Positions 1-9,439 of a DNA stretch of 36,922 bases are shown piece after piece. The position numbers and the translations under genes were made by a program. The notes below the pieces were generated by a model. That model searched no databases. It was not told the DNA's origin and worked only from the letters and a program-made list of their open reading frames with translations. Where the stretch lies: positions 1 to 36,922 of the forward strand of contig DATLZA010000191.1 in the NCBI GenBank assembly GCA_035574235.1, in the 5' to 3' direction. Within the stretch, counting starts at the first letter, position 1. Each line of letters begins with the position of its first letter. The DNA comes from Planctomycetota bacterium. Its GTDB lineage: Bacteria; Planctomycetota; MHYJ01; JACPRB01.

Positions 1-1071
1 CTCCTCCGGGCGCGGCTTTTCCGGCCGCATCAGGAGCGCCGCGACGCCCGCCGCGGCGACCAGCGCCGCCGCCACCCCGACCGCCGTTCCCGCCCGAACC
101 TTCTTGCGCGGGACCGCCGCCGGAGCCGCCGCCCCCGCCCGCCCGGTGACCGGCTCCCCGCGCAGAAACCGTCCCAGGTCGTCCGCCAACTCCCCGGCGG
201 ACGCGTACCCTCCGCTCAAGGCGCAGCGCACCACGCGATCGAGCTCCGCCGGAACGTCCGCCGCGCGGGCCGCGGGGGAAAGCTCGTCTCCCGCCGGCGG
301 CACGCCCACGAGCTGCTCGTAGAGAATCGCCCCGAGCGCCCGGACATCCCCCCCGCCCGCCGCGTAGCGACGCGCCCGCGCCGAAGGCGGCACGGCCCGC
401 GCGGATTCGAAACCGACGACCGCCACGGAGTCGTCCTTGCGCACGAGGATCCGGGCGGGGGTAAGCGCGCCGTGCGGGCGCTCCCGTACCTGCTCCGCCG
501 CGCGCCGGATCGCGTCGGCGGCGCGCCGCGCCGTCAGCCGCCGCCCTTCGAGCGACTCTCCCTCTTCGAAGCGCGAGACGACGTAGGCGTGCCCCTCCAC
601 GCGCGGCAGCTCCGCCGCCGCGGAGACCTCCGGGCGGAACACCTTGACGGCCACTTCGCGCCCCTCGGCGTCGCGCGCGCGATAGACCACCCCGCGCTCC
701 CGGCGCACGAGTTCCCAGCGGAGCGTGCAGCCGCCGAACGCCCGGGGCACCGGCAGCCCCTCGTACGCGACCCGCGAACCCCGCTCTTCGAGGGACGCGA
801 GGAAGCGCTCCCATTCCGCGACGGTCAGCTGCTCTTCCTCGCGCAGAAGCCCCCCGAGCGCTTCGAGCGACGCGCGATCGGCCGCCGGATCGGGAAGCGA
901 CGCGTCCCGGGCCAGCGCCTCGCGCTCGCCGGGATCCAGCCGCAACGCCTCCCCCAGGGAGACGGGATGGGAAAGACGGTGGCGGAGCGCCTTGCGCACC
1001 GCCTTGAGATCGACCCGCCCGCGCCGGAGGGCGCGCCAGAGAAGAAGGATTTCGTCGCGCGGGACCGCCAT
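1..1071 (-). CDS. Membrane-anchored Ser/Thr pseudokinase (3' end beyond window)
   Basis: The frame is open from an ATG at 1071 to the left edge (357 codons, C-terminus missing). An N-terminal helical stretch of about 110 residues precedes a shrunken protein-kinase fold. The ATP-binding VAVK lysine is present (Lys143), but the segment that should hold helix C and its Glu is almost absent. The catalytic HRDLKPEN loop reads HGALTPAR (His200; Asp replaced by Ala202), and DFG reads GFE (220-222). A hydrophobic segment at about 328-347 is a likely membrane anchor, with an unseen C-terminal domain beyond it. The family normally phosphorylates Ser/Thr; this copy has lost the catalytic and metal-binding Asp, so a scaffolding or sensing role is inferred. 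It follows hutU by 40 bases and has its own TATAAT box at 1086-1091. Confidence 0.7.
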   Translation of the reverse strand, partial: MAVPRDEILLLWRALRRGRVDLKAVRKALRHRLSHPVSLGEALRLDPGEREALARDASLPDPAADRASLEALGGLLREEEQLTVAEWERFLASLEERGSRVAYEGLPVPRAFGGCTLRWELVRRERGVVYRARDAEGREVAVKVFRPEVSAAAELPRVEGHAYVVSRFEEGESLEGRRLTARRAADAIRRAAEQVRERPHGALTPARILVRKDDSVAVVGFESARAVPPSARARRYAAGGGDVRALGAILYEQLVGVPPAGDELSPAARAADVPAELDRVVRCALSGGYASAGELADDLGRFLRGEPVTGRAGAAAPAAVPRKKVRAGTAVGVAAALVAAAGVAALLMRPEKPRPEE

Positions 1072-1085
1072 GAGCTGTTTGCCTT

Positions 1086-1091
1086 ATTATA
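1086..1091 (-). promoter_or_regulatory. TATAAT -10 box for the pseudokinase
   Basis: A perfect TATAAT in the 40-base gap after hutU, 14 bases before the pseudokinase ATG, implies a leader of only about 7-8 bases. I see no convincing -35 (TGAACC at 17-base spacing). It suggests the gene can be transcribed apart from hutHU. Confidence 0.55.
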
Positions 1092-1111
1092 CGGCCGGCG
1101 GGACGGACGGT

Positions 1112-2791
1112 TCATTTCATCCGATCGAGCCCCTTCCGGCGCGCGAAGGCCCGGGCCTCCGCGTAGCCCGCGTCCGCGTGCCGAAGCACCCCGAGCGCGG
1201 GATCGTTCGTCAGCACCGTCTCCAGCTTCTGGGCGGCCCGCGGCGTCCCGTCCGCGCACACCACGATTCCCGCGTGGATCGAGTTTCCGATCCCGACCCC
1301 GCCCCCGTGATGGACCGCCACCCACGTGGCGCCGCCCGCGGCGCCCAGAAGCCCGTTGAGCACCGGCCAATCGGCGATCGCATCCGATCCGTCCTTCATC
1401 CCTTCGGTCTCCCGGAAGGGCGAGGCCACGCTCCCCGCGTCGAGATGATCGCGGCCGATGACCACGGGGGCCCGAAGGACGCCGCGGCGCACCATCCGGT
1501 TCAGGAGTGCCCCGAACTCCGCGCGCTCCCCGTAGCCCAGCCAGCAGATCCGGGCCGGCAGCCCCTGGAACCGCACGCGGCGGCGCGCCAGGGGAATCCA
1601 GCGCGCCAGCACCGGATCCTTCGGGAAAAGCTTCAGGATCGCGCGATCGGTTTCCTCGATGTCCCGGGGATCGCCCGAGAGCGCCACCCAGCGGAAGGGA
1701 CCCCGGCCCTCGCAGAACATCGGACGCAGATAGGCCGGAACGAACCCGGGATAATCGAACGCGTTCTCCACGCCCGCCCGCCGCGCCTGGCCGCGGAGGT
1801 TGTTGCCGTAATCGAAGACCACCGCTCCCCGTTCCCGAAACGCCAGAAGCGCCCGGCAGTGCGCGGCCATCGATTCGAGCGACCGCCGCACGTACTCCTC
1901 GGGACGCGCGCGGCGAAGCTCCTGAGCGTCCGCGAGGGACAGACCCGCGGGGACATACCCCCCGAGCGCGTCGTGGGCGCTCGTCTGGTCGGTCGCCAGG
2001 TCGGGAACGAGGCCCCGCTCGAGAATCCGCGGCAGCACTTCCGCACAGTTTCCCTCCAGCCCAACGCTCAGGGCCTCCCGCCGCTCCCGCGCCCGCAGCA
2101 CCCATTCGAGCGCCTCGTCGAGGGACGTCGCCCGGCGGTCCAGGTACCCCTGCTCGATCCGCCGGTCGATCTTCCGGCCGTCCACCTCGATGCCGAGGAA
2201 CGCCCCGCCGCCGAGCACGGCCGCCAGCGGTTGCGCGCCGCCCATCCCTCCCAGCCCGCCCGAAAGCACCCACCGGCCGGTCAGGTCCGAATTCCAGTGC
2301 GTCCGAGCCGCCGCCATGAACGTCTCGAACGTTCCCTGCAGAATCCCCTGGCTTCCGATGTAAATCCACGAACCGGCCGTCATCTGGCCGTACATGGTCA
2401 GACCCAGCGCCTCGAGGCGCCGGAACTCGTCCCACGTGGCCCAGGCGGGAACCAGAAGCGAGTTGGCGATCAGAACCCGCGGAGCCATCGGGTGCGTGGA
2501 AAGAATCCCCACGGGCTTTCCCGACTGAACGAGCAGCGTCTCGTCGTCCCGGAGCTTCCGGAGCGCGCGCAGGATCGCGCGGAAGCAGGCCCAATCGCGC
2601 GCCGCCTTTCCCGTGCCGCCGTACACGATCAGATTCCGCCAGTCCTCGGCCACCTCGGGGTCGAGGTTGTTCTGGATCATCCGGTACGGGGCTTCGGTCT
2701 GCCAGGACCGGCAGTGGAGGGTGCGGCCCCGAGGGGCCCGCACCGGCTTGAGGCCGGGCGCCGTCGGCGAAGGACGTTCCACGCTCCTCAT
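1112..2791 (-). CDS. hutU: Urocanate hydratase
   Basis: This is 559 residues, the normal length for the family. It converts urocanate to 4-imidazolone-5-propionate in the cytosol, the second step of histidine degradation, using tightly bound NAD+. Family signatures visible include a glycine-rich GGMGGAQP stretch, DYGNNLRG, and near the C-terminus [14 protein letters not shown]. The ATG at 2791 lies 4 bases after the hutH stop, so translation is probably coupled; a longer reading into hutH is possible but would overlap it heavily. No Shine-Dalgarno is evident, which fits coupling. The function is clear from sequence. Confidence 0.96.
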   Translation of the reverse strand: MRSVERPSPTAPGLKPVRAPRGRTLHCRSWQTEAPYRMIQNNLDPEVAEDWRNLIVYGGTGKAARDWACFRAILRALRKLRDDETLLVQSGKPVGILSTHPMAPRVLIANSLLVPAWATWDEFRRLEALGLTMYGQMTAGSWIYIGSQGILQGTFETFMAAARTHWNSDLTGRWVLSGGLGGMGGAQPLAAVLGGGAFLGIEVDGRKIDRRIEQGYLDRRATSLDEALEWVLRARERREALSVGLEGNCAEVLPRILERGLVPDLATDQTSAHDALGGYVPAGLSLADAQELRRARPEEYVRRSLESMAAHCRALLAFRERGAVVFDYGNNLRGQARRAGVENAFDYPGFVPAYLRPMFCEGRGPFRWVALSGDPRDIEETDRAILKLFPKDPVLARWIPLARRRVRFQGLPARICWLGYGERAEFGALLNRMVRRGVLRAPVVIGRDHLDAGSVASPFRETEGMKDGSDAIADWPVLNGLLGAAGGATWVAVHHGGGVGIGNSIHAGIVVCADGTPRAAQKLETVLTNDPALGVLRHADAGYAEARAFARRKGLDRMK

Positions 2792-2795
2792 GATT

Positions 2796-4325
2796 TTACA
2801 CGAGCGGCCCCGCCGCGCGCTCGGCCGCCTCGAGCACGGCCTCCGGCAGGCCGCTTTCGGGGGAGGTGACGCTCCCGATTTCCGGCAGCAGGTACCGGTC
2901 GCGCTCGAGGTGCGGGATCTCGCGCCTGAGCCTCCGGTGGGCCGCTTCGACGCCCCGGCCGGGACGCAGCGGACGGAGGAAATCGAGTCCCTGGGCGGCG
3001 CAAAGAAGCTCCATCCCGACCACCTTGCGGGCGTTGTCCAGGACGCGCCGGAGCCGCCGGACCGCCAGGGGCGCCATCGGGACATGGTCTTCCTTCGAGG
3101 CGCCGGTCGGGATCGAATGGACGCTGGCCGGAGCCGCGTCCGCGCGGCACTCGGCGGCCACGGCCGCGGCGGCGACCTGAACCATCATGTACCCCGAATG
3201 GAGGCCGCCCTCCCGCACGAGGAACGGCGGAAGCTCGCTCAGGTCCGGATTCGTCATCCGATCGATCCGCCGCTCGGAAATGTTGGCCACGGAGACGAGC
3301 GCCGCGGAGAGAGCGTCGGCCGCCTGGGCCAGCGCCTGCCCGTGAAACGCGCCCCCCGAGAGGATCTCGCCGTTCTCGAAGACGAGCGGGTTGTCGGTGA
3401 CCGAGTTGGCCTCCCGGACAAGGATGTCCCGCGCGGCCGTCCACGCGTCGCGGGCGGCCCCGTGAACCTGCGGAATGCAGCGCAGCGAGTAGGCGTCCTG
3501 AACCTTGCGGCAGTGGCGGTGAGATTCCAGGACCTCGCTGGCCTCCAGGAGCGCCCGGAAATTGCGCGCCACGGCGAGCTGGCCGGGATGGGGCCGGTGG
3601 CGATGAAACCGCGCGTCGAAGGGCTTGAGGCTCCCCTTGAGCGCCTCCAGGCTCATGGCCCCCGCCAGGTCCGCCAGCTTGAGGAGCGTTTCGGCGTCGG
3701 CGACCGCGCGCGCCAGAAGCGCCGCCGTGAAGGACGTCCCGTTGATCAGGGCGAGGGCCTCTTTGGCCCGGAACCGGTACGGGCGCAGCCCCGCGCGGCG
3801 CAGGGCCTCCCGGGCGCTCCTCCGGCGCGCGCCCGCCCAGACCTCGCCGCGACCGGACATGACGCATCCCAGCTGAGCCAGCGGCGCCAGATCCCCGCTG
3901 GCCCCCACGGAGCCCTGCTCGAGGATCACGGGCCGGATCCCGCGGTTGTACATCTCGACGAGAAACCGCGGAAGTTCCGGAGTCACCCCCGAATAGCCCA
4001 GCAGAAGCGCGTTCGCCCGCAACGCCAGAAGAATCCCCGTCTCCCGGACGGGCGATCCCAGCCCGCAGGCGTGCGAAAGCAGGAGATTCTCCTGGAGCTC
4101 CTCCAGGCGCTCGGGCCGAACGCGCGTCTCAGCCAGGCGGCCGAAGCCCGTGTTGACGCCGTAGACGGTCCGCTCTTCGCGCAGCGCCCGTTCGACGATC
4201 CCGCGCGAACGCCGGACGCGCCGGAGGGCGGACGGAGACGCCCGCAGCCGCGCGCCCTCCCGCGCCAGGACGCGCAGGTCGTCGTACGTCAGGCTCTGTC
4301 CGTCCAGGACGATCGTCCGCAGCAC
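2796..4325 (-). CDS. hutH: Histidine ammonia-lyase
   Basis: This is 509 residues from a GTG at 4325. It removes ammonia from L-histidine to give trans-urocanate, opening histidine degradation. The self-cyclising Ala142-Ser143-Gly144 triad that forms the MIO cofactor sits in [14 protein letters not shown]. Other family motifs are YGVNTGFG (catalytic Tyr loop), LINGTSF and [14 protein letters not shown]. The GTG start is 10 bases downstream of the DUF2582 stop; upstream in-frame sequence would run through that gene. It is paired with hutU. hutI and hutG are not in this window, while ftcD at 15411-16298 supplies the last step. Confidence 0.96.
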   Translation of the reverse strand: MLRTIVLDGQSLTYDDLRVLAREGARLRASPSALRRVRRSRGIVERALREERTVYGVNTGFGRLAETRVRPERLEELQENLLLSHACGLGSPVRETGILLALRANALLLGYSGVTPELPRFLVEMYNRGIRPVILEQGSVGASGDLAPLAQLGCVMSGRGEVWAGARRRSAREALRRAGLRPYRFRAKEALALINGTSFTAALLARAVADAETLLKLADLAGAMSLEALKGSLKPFDARFHRHRPHPGQLAVARNFRALLEASEVLESHRHCRKVQDAYSLRCIPQVHGAARDAWTAARDILVREANSVTDNPLVFENGEILSGGAFHGQALAQAADALSAALVSVANISERRIDRMTNPDLSELPPFLVREGGLHSGYMMVQVAAAAVAAECRADAAPASVHSIPTGASKEDHVPMAPLAVRRLRRVLDNARKVVGMELLCAAQGLDFLRPLRPGRGVEAAHRRLRREIPHLERDRYLLPEIGSVTSPESGLPEAVLEAAERAAGPLV

Positions 4326-4335
4326 GGGTCGGCCG

Positions 4336-4578
4336 TCACGCGATGCCGTTCTGGCGGCGGTAGGCCTCCGCCTCCGCCCGGGTGAGGCGGACGTACAGGG
4401 CGCGCCCTTCCCTCTCGAACTCGATTTTCTGTTCGCGGGCCAGCCAGCCCACGGCCTGCTGAACGAGCGCGCCGTCGCGGTCCACAAGCTTCGGCAGCGT
4501 CGTCAGCGCCACGCGGCCCCGGGCGCCCAAGGTCTTCCAGACGGTTCCGGCCGTCTCCCCGATGGCGTGCAGGTGCAT
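4336..4578 (-). CDS. DUF2582-type winged-helix protein
   Basis: This is 80 residues from the ATG at 4578, which has a GGGGGAT Shine-Dalgarno spaced exactly as at dnaN (GGGGGATCTCATG). An upstream in-frame ATG at 4593 would add five residues; it lies 8 bases after a weak TAGATA box (4602-4607), so a leaderless alternative cannot be excluded. The sequence IGETAGTVWKTL, then QQAVGWLAREQKIEF and a short C-terminal strand, matches the small winged helix-turn-helix family DUF2582. It may be a DNA-binding regulator; its position first in the hut operon suggests, but does not prove, control of hutHU. Confidence 0.72.
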   Translation of the reverse strand: MHLHAIGETAGTVWKTLGARGRVALTTLPKLVDRDGALVQQAVGWLAREQKIEFEREGRALYVRLTRAEAEAYRRQNGIA

Positions 4579-4682
4579 GAGATCCCCCGTCATCTCGCGG
4601 CTATCTAAACCGATCCCCCGCGGGCGGTCAAGCGCGGTCCGATCCGGCCGGAACCGGGGGATCGCCGCGGGACTCGCGTCTT

Positions 4683-4691
4683 TGCTATACT
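4683..4691 (+). promoter_or_regulatory. Extended -10 promoter (TGCTATACT) for archease-rtcB
   Basis: TGC followed by TATACT ends 6 bases before the archease GTG, so the transcript should begin at or next to the start codon (leaderless). There is no -35-like hexamer at the usual spacing; the TGn extension could compensate. The identical nine bases occur before the Wza-like gene, and TGCTATAAT occurs before rlmN. Confidence 0.65.
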
Positions 4692-4697
4692 CAGGCC

Positions 4698-5096
4698 GTG
4701 CCCTACGAGCTGATCGACCACACGGGGGACACGGGCGTGGAGGTTCGAGCTCCGACGCTCGAGGCGCTTTTCGCCGAAACCGCGGCGGCGATGTTCGCGA
4801 TCCTCGCCGAAGCCCCGGACCCGCGGCCGACGGCGAGCGACACGTTCGACGTCCGCCCGGAAGATCCGGCGGAGGCGCTGCACGCCTTTCTCTCCGAGCT
4901 CCTTTACCGCTTCTCGGCCGAGCGGCGAATGTACGTCACCTTCCTCCCCAGGCCGGGCGCGGTCGAGGCCGGATGGGAACCCTACGACCCCGCCCGCCAT
5001 CCCCTGCGGACGGAAATCAAGGCCGTCACGTATCACCAGCTCGAGGCCGCTCCGACGAACGGCGGCTGGAGGGCGCGCGTCATCTTCGACCTGTGA
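4698..5096 (+). CDS. Archease (RtcB-activating protein)
   Basis: This is 132 residues from a GTG, the usual archease length. Archease accelerates metal- and GTP-dependent activation of the RNA ligase RtcB. The N-terminal DHTGDTGVEV motif carries the conserved acidic residues; the C-terminal part (IKAVTYHQLE and a closing RVIFDL strand) is also typical. The stop is followed after 12 bases by rtcB, so the pair is one operon and the partner gene confirms the call. The start is dictated by the promoter 6 bases upstream. Confidence 0.93.
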   Translation: MPYELIDHTGDTGVEVRAPTLEALFAETAAAMFAILAEAPDPRPTASDTFDVRPEDPAEALHAFLSELLYRFSAERRMYVTFLPRPGAVEAGWEPYDPARHPLRTEIKAVTYHQLEAAPTNGGWRARVIFDL

Positions 5097-5108
5097 GGCG
5101 GAGGCCCC

Positions 5109-6539
5109 ATGAGCGACCTCGTTCCCATCGCGCCGTACCTCTTCGAGATTCCCAAGACCGGCGGCATGCGGGTGCCGGGCCGGGTGTACGCGACGCGGGA
5201 GCTTCTGGAGACCCAGAAGTCCGACGACGCCATCCAGCAGGTCCGCAACGTGGCCCACCTGCCCGGGATCGTCGGCTACTCCCTGGCGATGCCCGACTTC
5301 CACTGGGGATACGGTTTTCCCATCGGAGGCGTGGCCGCCTTCGACGCCGAGGAGGGCGTGATCTCCCCGGGGGGCGTGGGGTATGACGTGAACTGCGGCG
5401 TCCGCCTCGTCCGGACGGGCCTCCTCCGGGAGGACGTCCAGCCCAGGCTCCGGGATCTTGTGCGGGCGGTCTTCCGCGCCATCCCGGCCGGCGTGGGAAG
5501 CGAAGGAGCCATCCCGGTCCCCGGCAAGGAGGACCAGATCGCGCTTGTGACGCAGGGGGCCCGCTGGGCGGTCGAGCGCGGCTACGGGACGCCGGACGAC
5601 CTCGAGCACATCGAGGACGGGGGCCGATACGCCGGAGCGGATCCGTCCTGCGTGAGCGAGCGGGCCTTCGCCCGCGGGATGCCGCAGGTGGGGACCCTCG
5701 GCAGCGGCAACCACTTCCTCGAAATCCAGGTCGTCGACGAGATCTACCGGCCCGACGTCGCGGCCCGCTTCGGCCTGCGCCTGGGGACGGTCTGCTTCTC
5801 CATCCACTCCGGCTCCCGCGGCTTCGGCTACCAGGTGTGCGAGGACTCCCTGCGCACGATGGTTCAGGCCGCCCGGAAGTACGGAATCGAGCTGCCCGAC
5901 CGGCAGCTCTGCTGCGCGCCGCTCAAGAGCGACGAGGCCCGCCGGTATCTCGGGGCCATGGCGTGCGCGGCCAACTACGCCTGGGTCAACCGCCAGGTCA
6001 TGACCGCCCTGACGCGGCGGGCCTTCGCGCGGACCCTGGGAATTTCCGAAGAATCGCTCGACGCGCGGCTCATTTACGACGTCTGCCACAACATCGCCAA
6101 GTTCGAGGACCACGGCGGACGGCGTGTCTGCGTCCATCGCAAGGGCGCCACCCGGGCCTTCCCGCCCGGGCACCCCGCGCTCCCCGAAGCCTACCGCGAC
6201 CTGGGGCAGCCGGTGTTCATCCCCGGCGACATGGGCCGCGCGAGCTTTCTCCTCATCGGGCTCGAAGGCTCGATGCGGGAGACGTTCGGCTCCACCTGCC
6301 ACGGGGCCGGCCGCGCCCATTCGCGCACCGAAATGAAGCGCCGCACCGCCGGGCGCGACCTCTTCCGGGAGCTCGAGGAGGAACGGGGGGTCATCGTCAT
6401 GGCCCACGGGCGCGACTCCGTGGCGGAGGAGATGCCCGAGGCCTACAAGGACGCTTCGCTCGTCGTGGACGTGATGGAGCGGGCCGGCGTGAGCCGGAAG
6501 GTGGCCCGCCTGAGGCCCATCGGCTGCGTGAAAGGGTAG
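5109..6539 (+). CDS. rtcB: RNA-splicing ligase RtcB
   Basis: This is 476 residues. RtcB joins RNA ends carrying 2',3'-cyclic phosphate or 3'-phosphate to 5'-hydroxyl ends through a GMP-histidine intermediate, with Mn2+ and GTP, in RNA repair or tRNA splicing. Visible motifs are GYDVNCGVRLV (metal-binding Cys), GSGNHFLE, FSIHSGSRGFG and HGAGRAHSR near the C-terminus, which carries the guanylylated His. A strong GGCGGAGG Shine-Dalgarno precedes the ATG, unlike the leaderless first gene archease. No Rtc transcriptional regulator or RtcA cyclase is seen beside it. Confidence 0.96.
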   Translation: MSDLVPIAPYLFEIPKTGGMRVPGRVYATRELLETQKSDDAIQQVRNVAHLPGIVGYSLAMPDFHWGYGFPIGGVAAFDAEEGVISPGGVGYDVNCGVRLVRTGLLREDVQPRLRDLVRAVFRAIPAGVGSEGAIPVPGKEDQIALVTQGARWAVERGYGTPDDLEHIEDGGRYAGADPSCVSERAFARGMPQVGTLGSGNHFLEIQVVDEIYRPDVAARFGLRLGTVCFSIHSGSRGFGYQVCEDSLRTMVQAARKYGIELPDRQLCCAPLKSDEARRYLGAMACAANYAWVNRQVMTALTRRAFARTLGISEESLDARLIYDVCHNIAKFEDHGGRRVCVHRKGATRAFPPGHPALPEAYRDLGQPVFIPGDMGRASFLLIGLEGSMRETFGSTCHGAGRAHSRTEMKRRTAGRDLFRELEEERGVIVMAHGRDSVAEEMPEAYKDASLVVDVMERAGVSRKVARLRPIGCVKG

Positions 6540-6560
6540 CCCGGCGGACCCCGGGTGTGG

Positions 6561-6566
6561 AATAAT
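6561..6566 (+). promoter_or_regulatory. Possible extended -10 (TGGAATAAT) for the DUF502 gene
   Basis: AATAAT preceded by TGG lies 27 bases before the ATG. The predicted leader of about 20 bases contains the CGGAGG ribosome-binding site. One base off the -10 consensus; moderate support. Confidence 0.4.
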
Positions 6567-6593
6567 GGACGTGTCCGCGTTCGACGGAGGCGT

Positions 6594-7334
6594 ATGAAGA
6601 AGTTTTTCGCGCGCGGTCTGGTGGCGCTCCTTCCCCTGGTGCTGACGGGGTTCGTCCTCTACCTCGTCTTCGATTTCCTCTACGGCAGCGTCGGCGTGCC
6701 GATCGGAAACGCCCTCAAGTGGGGCGCCCGCCGGTTCATGGGATGGACCCCCGAGGGGGAAACGACCGCCTGGTTTTTCGCCTGGGGCGCTCCGTTCCTC
6801 GGGTTCGCCTTCGCGATCGTCCTCACGTTCGTCATGGGCTTCTTCGCGGCGACCTTCGTGGGGCGCCGGCTCTACCACGTGTTCGACGCCGCCCTCAAAC
6901 GCCTCCCCGTCGTCCGCGTCATCTACCCGTACGCCAAGCAGTTCACGGACTTCTTCTTCTCCCCCGAGAAAAAGGTGGACTTCAAACACGCCGTGGCCAT
7001 TCCCTTCCCCACCTACGGCGTTTACTCGATCGGCTTCGTGACGGGAGAGGGCATGCGGTCCCTCGACGAAGCGACCCGGAAGCATCTCCTGTGCGTCTAC
7101 GTGCCCACGTCCCCCACGCCGTTCACCGGCTACGTCTGCTACGTCCCGCGGGAGGACGTCATTCCGCTTCCGGTCTCCGTCGAGGAGGCCATGCGGATCG
7201 TGATCACCATGGGCGTCGTCCACCCGGCCCACCAGGCCGTTTCCTCTCCTTCCCCGGCCGCTCCCGGGACACACGCGGCGCTGCCGGAGCCTCTGGAGCG
7301 CGCGCTCACGCGCGACCCCGCCAAGCCCGCGTAG
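6594..7334 (+). CDS. DUF502 family inner-membrane protein
   Basis: This is 246 residues from the ATG at 6594, chosen for its CGGAGG ribosome-binding site; in-frame GTGs upstream lack one. Two N-terminal transmembrane segments (about 8-28 and 65-90) flank a short periplasmic or exposed loop. A soluble domain follows with the family signature LPVVRVIYPYAKQFTDFF and the core VAIPFPTYGVYSIGFVTGE. The function of DUF502 is not established. The last 40 residues are Ala/Pro-rich and probably disordered. A perfect 7-bp hairpin follows the stop. Confidence 0.85.
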   Translation: MKKFFARGLVALLPLVLTGFVLYLVFDFLYGSVGVPIGNALKWGARRFMGWTPEGETTAWFFAWGAPFLGFAFAIVLTFVMGFFAATFVGRRLYHVFDAALKRLPVVRVIYPYAKQFTDFFFSPEKKVDFKHAVAIPFPTYGVYSIGFVTGEGMRSLDEATRKHLLCVYVPTSPTPFTGYVCYVPREDVIPLPVSVEEAMRIVITMGVVHPAHQAVSSPSPAAPGTHAALPEPLERALTRDPAKPA

Positions 7335-7341
7335 GGTTCGT

Positions 7342-7358
7342 TTCGGCGTAACGCCGAA
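7342..7358 (+). other. Perfect 7-bp hairpin after the DUF502 gene
   Basis: TTCGGCG-TAA-CGCCGAA begins 8 bases after the DUF502 stop. It has no following T-tract, so it is not a classical intrinsic terminator; it could stabilise the mRNA 3' end or assist Rho-dependent termination. Confidence 0.4.
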
Positions 7359-7439
7359 GAGGTCGCGCGCGTCTTATTGGGCCGCCCGGCCGGACCGAGC
7401 GGGCGTCCGGCGCCCTGTCCGCGTCCAGAGGGGGACTTC

Positions 7440-9428
7440 ATGAACCTCCACGTCCTCGTGGTGGACACCGACGCGGACTTTGCGCGCCTCCTGGGACAAG
7501 CCCTGGGCGGGCGCGTGCCGAGCCTCGTCGCCCGGACGGCCTGCCGCGCCGACGAAGCCCTCGACCTGCTGGCCCGCGGGGAGTTCCACGCCGCCATCTG
7601 CTCGGCCGATCTTCCGGATCTCGACGCGGCGGTGTTCCTCGAGCGCCTCCGGGTCCTTCCCTCCGCTCCCTCGGTGCTTTTCCTCCTGCCCCGATGGGAT
7701 CCGGACCTGGCGGCCCGCGTGCGCGCCCTGGGCGCCCGCGGCGTCCTCGAGAAACCCCGCAACCCGGACGAACTCCTGGACGCGCTCTGCGGCGCTCTTT
7801 GCGGGGAACCCGCCGTCCCCCGCGCGGCCGACTTCTTCCGGCGTCTCGTCGAGAACGTCCCGGACGTTCTTTACTGCCTTCGCCTGCGCCCCCGGCCGGT
7901 CTGCGAATACGTCAGCCCCGCCGTCGCCGCGCTCACCGGATACGCCCCCGGCGAGTACTACGCCGACGCCGAGCTGGCGTTCAACGTGGTGCACCCGGCG
8001 GACCGCCCGCAGCTCCAGGAGATCCTGGCGCGCGAGGAGCCGCCGGCCGCTCCGGTCGTGCTCCGCTGGCGCGGGAAGGACGGACGGACGCGGTGGGTCG
8101 AGCAGCGCTTCTCGGCGCTGCGCGGTTCGGCGGGAGACGTGGAAGCCTGGGAAGGGATCGCGCGGGACGTCACCGAACGGCATCGGGTGGAGACCTGCCA
8201 GGCGGCGGTCTACCAGGCCACGGGACTGCTGTCCGAAGCCTCCGCCCTCGAGGAGGCGGCCCCGCGCCTGTTGGAGGTGCTGGGGACGTGTCTGGACTGG
8301 TCGGCGGGTGCGCTCTGGATGCCTCCTCCCGAAGGGGGTCGCGCCGCCCTGGTCCGGTTCTGGCCGGACCTCCCCGAGCAGTTCGTCCGCCTGCGGGAAG
8401 CCGCCCGGAAGGGCGTGCCCGAGGAGCCGGCCGGCGCGGACCCCGAATGGATCCCGGATCTCCGGACCCGGCCCCAGTTTCCCTGCGCCGCCGCGGCGGC
8501 CGAGGAGGGTCTCCGATCGGCGGTGCGCGCGGTCGTCCCCGTGGGCCCGAAAGCCGGCGGCGCCCTGGTCTTCTTCGCGCGGGACCCGCAGGAGCCTCCC
8601 GACGAGGGACTGCTTCGCCTCCTCGGGTCCCTCGGCCGTCAGATCGGGCTGTTCGTCCTGCGCCGCCGGGCGGAAGAGGAGCTCCAGCGCCTCAATCAGA
8701 CCCTCGAGCGGCGCGTCCGGGAACGGACCCGCGAGCTGGAGGAAGCGCTCGAGGACGTGAGCACCTTCGCCTACACGGTGGCCCACGACCTGCGGGCGCC
8801 GCTGCGCGCCATGGCGGGCTTCAGCCAGGCGCTCCTGGAGGACTACGCGGCCGGCCTGGATCCGGCCGGCCAGGATTGCGCCCGCCGCATCGCCGAGGCG
8901 AGCCGGCGCATGGACGACCTCATCCAGGACCTCCTGAGCTACGTCCGCATCACCCAGGCGGATCTTACGGCGCGGCCCGAGCGCTTCGAGGAGGCGGTCG
9001 ACGGCGCGCTGGCGGATCTGGCCGACGAGATCGCGCGGCGGCGGGCCGACGTCGCCGTCGAGCGCCCCCTGGGCTCGGTCCTGGCGCACGGGCGCACGCT
9101 CCGGCTCGTGCTCGCGCAGATTCTCTCCAACGCGCTCAAGTTTGTGGCGCCGGGGACGGTCCCCCGGATCCGCGTGCGCGCCGAGCCCCGAGGGGACTTC
9201 GTCCGCCTCTGGGTGGAAGACAACGGCATCGGCATCCCCCCCGAGTATCACGGCCGCATCTTCGGCGTCTTCGAGCGGCTCCACCGGCTGGAGGAATACC
9301 CGGGCACGGGCATCGGGCTGGCCCTCGTGCGAAAGGCGGTCGAACGCATGCAGGGCCGCTGCGGCGTGGAGTCGCGGCCGGACGCCGGCAGCCGGTTCTG
9401 GATCGAGCTTCCCGCCGCGCCCCTCTGA
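7440..9428 (+). CDS. Hybrid sensor histidine kinase (degenerate receiver-PAS-GAF-HisKA-HATPase)
   Basis: This is 662 residues from an ATG with an AGAGGGGGA ribosome-binding site. Domains in order: receiver-like (1-120), PAS (about 135-265), GAF-like (about 270-410), a coiled coil, HisKA with the phospho-accepting His449 in AHDLRAPL, and HATPase_c with N box (QILSNALKF), G1 (VEDNGIGIP) and G2 (GTGIGLAL). No transmembrane segment is present, so it is cytoplasmic. In the receiver the residue four before the conserved Pro59 is Ser55, not the usual phospho-Asp, though Asp57 is close; the conserved Lys of the LEKP motif remains. No response regulator gene is adjacent. The kinase call is secure; the stimulus is unknown. 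Confidence 0.93.
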   Translation: MNLHVLVVDTDADFARLLGQALGGRVPSLVARTACRADEALDLLARGEFHAAICSADLPDLDAAVFLERLRVLPSAPSVLFLLPRWDPDLAARVRALGARGVLEKPRNPDELLDALCGALCGEPAVPRAADFFRRLVENVPDVLYCLRLRPRPVCEYVSPAVAALTGYAPGEYYADAELAFNVVHPADRPQLQEILAREEPPAAPVVLRWRGKDGRTRWVEQRFSALRGSAGDVEAWEGIARDVTERHRVETCQAAVYQATGLLSEASALEEAAPRLLEVLGTCLDWSAGALWMPPPEGGRAALVRFWPDLPEQFVRLREAARKGVPEEPAGADPEWIPDLRTRPQFPCAAAAAEEGLRSAVRAVVPVGPKAGGALVFFARDPQEPPDEGLLRLLGSLGRQIGLFVLRRRAEEELQRLNQTLERRVRERTRELEEALEDVSTFAYTVAHDLRAPLRAMAGFSQALLEDYAAGLDPAGQDCARRIAEASRRMDDLIQDLLSYVRITQADLTARPERFEEAVDGALADLADEIARRRADVAVERPLGSVLAHGRTLRLVLAQILSNALKFVAPGTVPRIRVRAEPRGDFVRLWVEDNGIGIPPEYHGRIFGVFERLHRLEEYPGTGIGLALVRKAVERMQGRCGVESRPDAGSRFWIELPAAPL

Positions 9429-9439
9429 GGCCCGGCGCG

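Noticed and set aside
980-995. Sigma-54-like TGGC...TTGC
   Set aside because: The spacing is one base too long, it lies inside the pseudokinase coding region on the opposite strand, and nothing starts downstream on that strand.
725-2869. Long open frames on the strand opposite hutU, hutH and gyrB
   Set aside because: Arg/Pro-rich shadow frames typical of GC-rich DNA; the opposite frame encodes recognised enzymes.
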